Positions 43,071 to 43,652 of a stretch of DNA of 43,652 bases are shown here, one piece after another; within the stretch, counting starts at the first letter, position 1; each line of letters opens with the position of its first letter. Source of the DNA: Vibrio sagamiensis NBRC 104589. GTDB taxonomy: Bacteria; Pseudomonadota; Gammaproteobacteria; Enterobacterales; Vibrionaceae. Location: NCBI RefSeq assembly GCF_007990935.1, contig NZ_BJXJ01000037.1, positions 1 to 43,652 of the forward strand, read 5' to 3'. A program made the position numbers and the translations under genes. Under the pieces are notes generated by a model. That model made no database searches and had not been told where the DNA came from. It saw nothing but the letters and a program-made list of their open reading frames with translations.

Positions 43071-43541
43071 ATGGGAACTAAAAGACTAAATGTTTTTTTA
43101 ACTTTTATAATTATAGTAATGTCATTATTTATTTTATATGAAAAAAATAACAAAAAGTACAATGAAAGTCTTGAATCAGGCTACATAAAAAATGCTAGGG
43201 AAGATTTAAGAGAATATGCACTTATATCTTGCTTAATAAAAATAGAACCTAGTGGTAAAATGGCAAATGACCTTGGAAATCTGCGAAGATCATTATCTTA
43301 CATGGGAAAAGGGAAGTACTTTATAGAACAAGATAAGGATACATTGGAAGACATAAGAGACCCATACCGTAATGCAGTCGAATCTATACTTTTAGAAGCG
43401 AGTAAACACAAGGGTTATATGAAAAATGGTAACATATCTGAATCATTCACCTGTTTTAAAGCATATCGTTCGAAAATATTTAATGAGATAATTCATGGTC
43501 AAGATGATTTAATATTACCCAATGAAAAAAACTCCTTTTAA
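43071..43541 (+). CDS. Membrane-anchored small protein, possibly a Tai4-like immunity protein
   Basis: This 156-residue protein has an N-terminal hydrophobic signal or anchor (VFLTFIIIVMSLFILYE), then a helical, charged domain that would face the periplasm. REYALISCL near residue 50 and SFTCFKAYRSKIFNEII near the C terminus recall the two conserved Cys-containing blocks of T6SS amidase immunity proteins (Tai4), but this is a weak resemblance. It is AT-rich relative to neighbours, which suggests recent transfer. No amidase gene is adjacent. It could equally be an unrelated envelope protein. Confidence 0.55.
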   Translation: MGTKRLNVFLTFIIIVMSLFILYEKNNKKYNESLESGYIKNAREDLREYALISCLIKIEPSGKMANDLGNLRRSLSYMGKGKYFIEQDKDTLEDIRDPYRNAVESILLEASKHKGYMKNGNISESFTCFKAYRSKIFNEIIHGQDDLILPNEKNSF

Positions 43542-43595
43542 AAATTTGTTAGGCTTGTGTAGGGGGACTTGCTGCAAAAATTGAAGATGTACCTT

Positions 43596-43620
43596 AGGTG
43601 CCTAGCTGAGCACCTCTTTT
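43596..43620 (+). terminator. Terminator after the last gene
   Basis: AGGTGC and GCACCT form a 6-bp stem with an 8-nt loop, followed by CTTTT. It lies 55 bp past the stop of the preceding gene. Confidence 0.65.
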
Positions 43621-43652
43621 CATGCGTAAAGTCCGAAGATATTGAAGAGTTC

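Overview
The window looks like chromosomal DNA of a Vibrio or close Vibrionaceae relative. It is AT-leaning, and its housekeeping genes (lpxH-ppiB, cysS, tdk, torECA, ppaC, sapABCDF, pspF/pspABC, and an EAL-HDOD regulator resembling CdgJ) are of gamma-proteobacterial, Vibrio-like type. The species cannot be fixed from sequence reading alone.

Layout. 1-3.4 kb (minus strand): ychJ, an EAL-HDOD protein, lpxH, ppiB. 3.4-11.7 kb: an accessory block between ppiB and cysS, genes that are divergent neighbours in many gamma-proteobacteria. It holds a YD-repeat/RHS protein that lacks the end of its core, an exported Cys-rich protein, and a separate gene with a twin-arginine signal that carries the missing RHS core end plus an unknown C-terminal domain. 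Decayed minus-strand gene remnants with their own terminator follow. 11.7-22.9 kb: core genes cysS, tdk, a YeeZ-like epimerase, a TIGR02647 small protein, focA, the TMAO respiration operon torECA, ppaC and a DUF2750 protein. 22.9-31.0 kb: the sapABCDF peptide importer and the phage-shock locus (pspF divergent from pspABC, with a recognisable sigma-54 promoter).

31.0-43.65 kb is a second accessory region. It carries an AbiH-family protein, a Gabija-like pair (OLD/TOPRIM nuclease plus UvrD-like helicase), a lipoprotein with a seven-fold FG-GAP-like repeat, an FRG-domain gene, two attC-like integron recombination sites with small cassette genes between and after them (one broken by an amber codon), an AAA_28-type ATPase, a decayed serine recombinase and a small membrane-anchored protein that may be an orphan immunity protein. 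A 70-bp element is repeated at 36.66 kb and 41.79 kb. No integron integrase is present, so this looks like a fragment of a cassette array beside a defence island.

How the genes work together: FocA and TorECA fit anaerobic respiration. SapABCDF and Psp are envelope stress and peptide handling systems. AbiH and the Gabija-like pair are probable anti-phage functions. The split RHS cluster is the best candidate for something not yet described: the cage-forming repeats and the core end with its toxin-like tail are on different proteins, and only the latter has an export signal.
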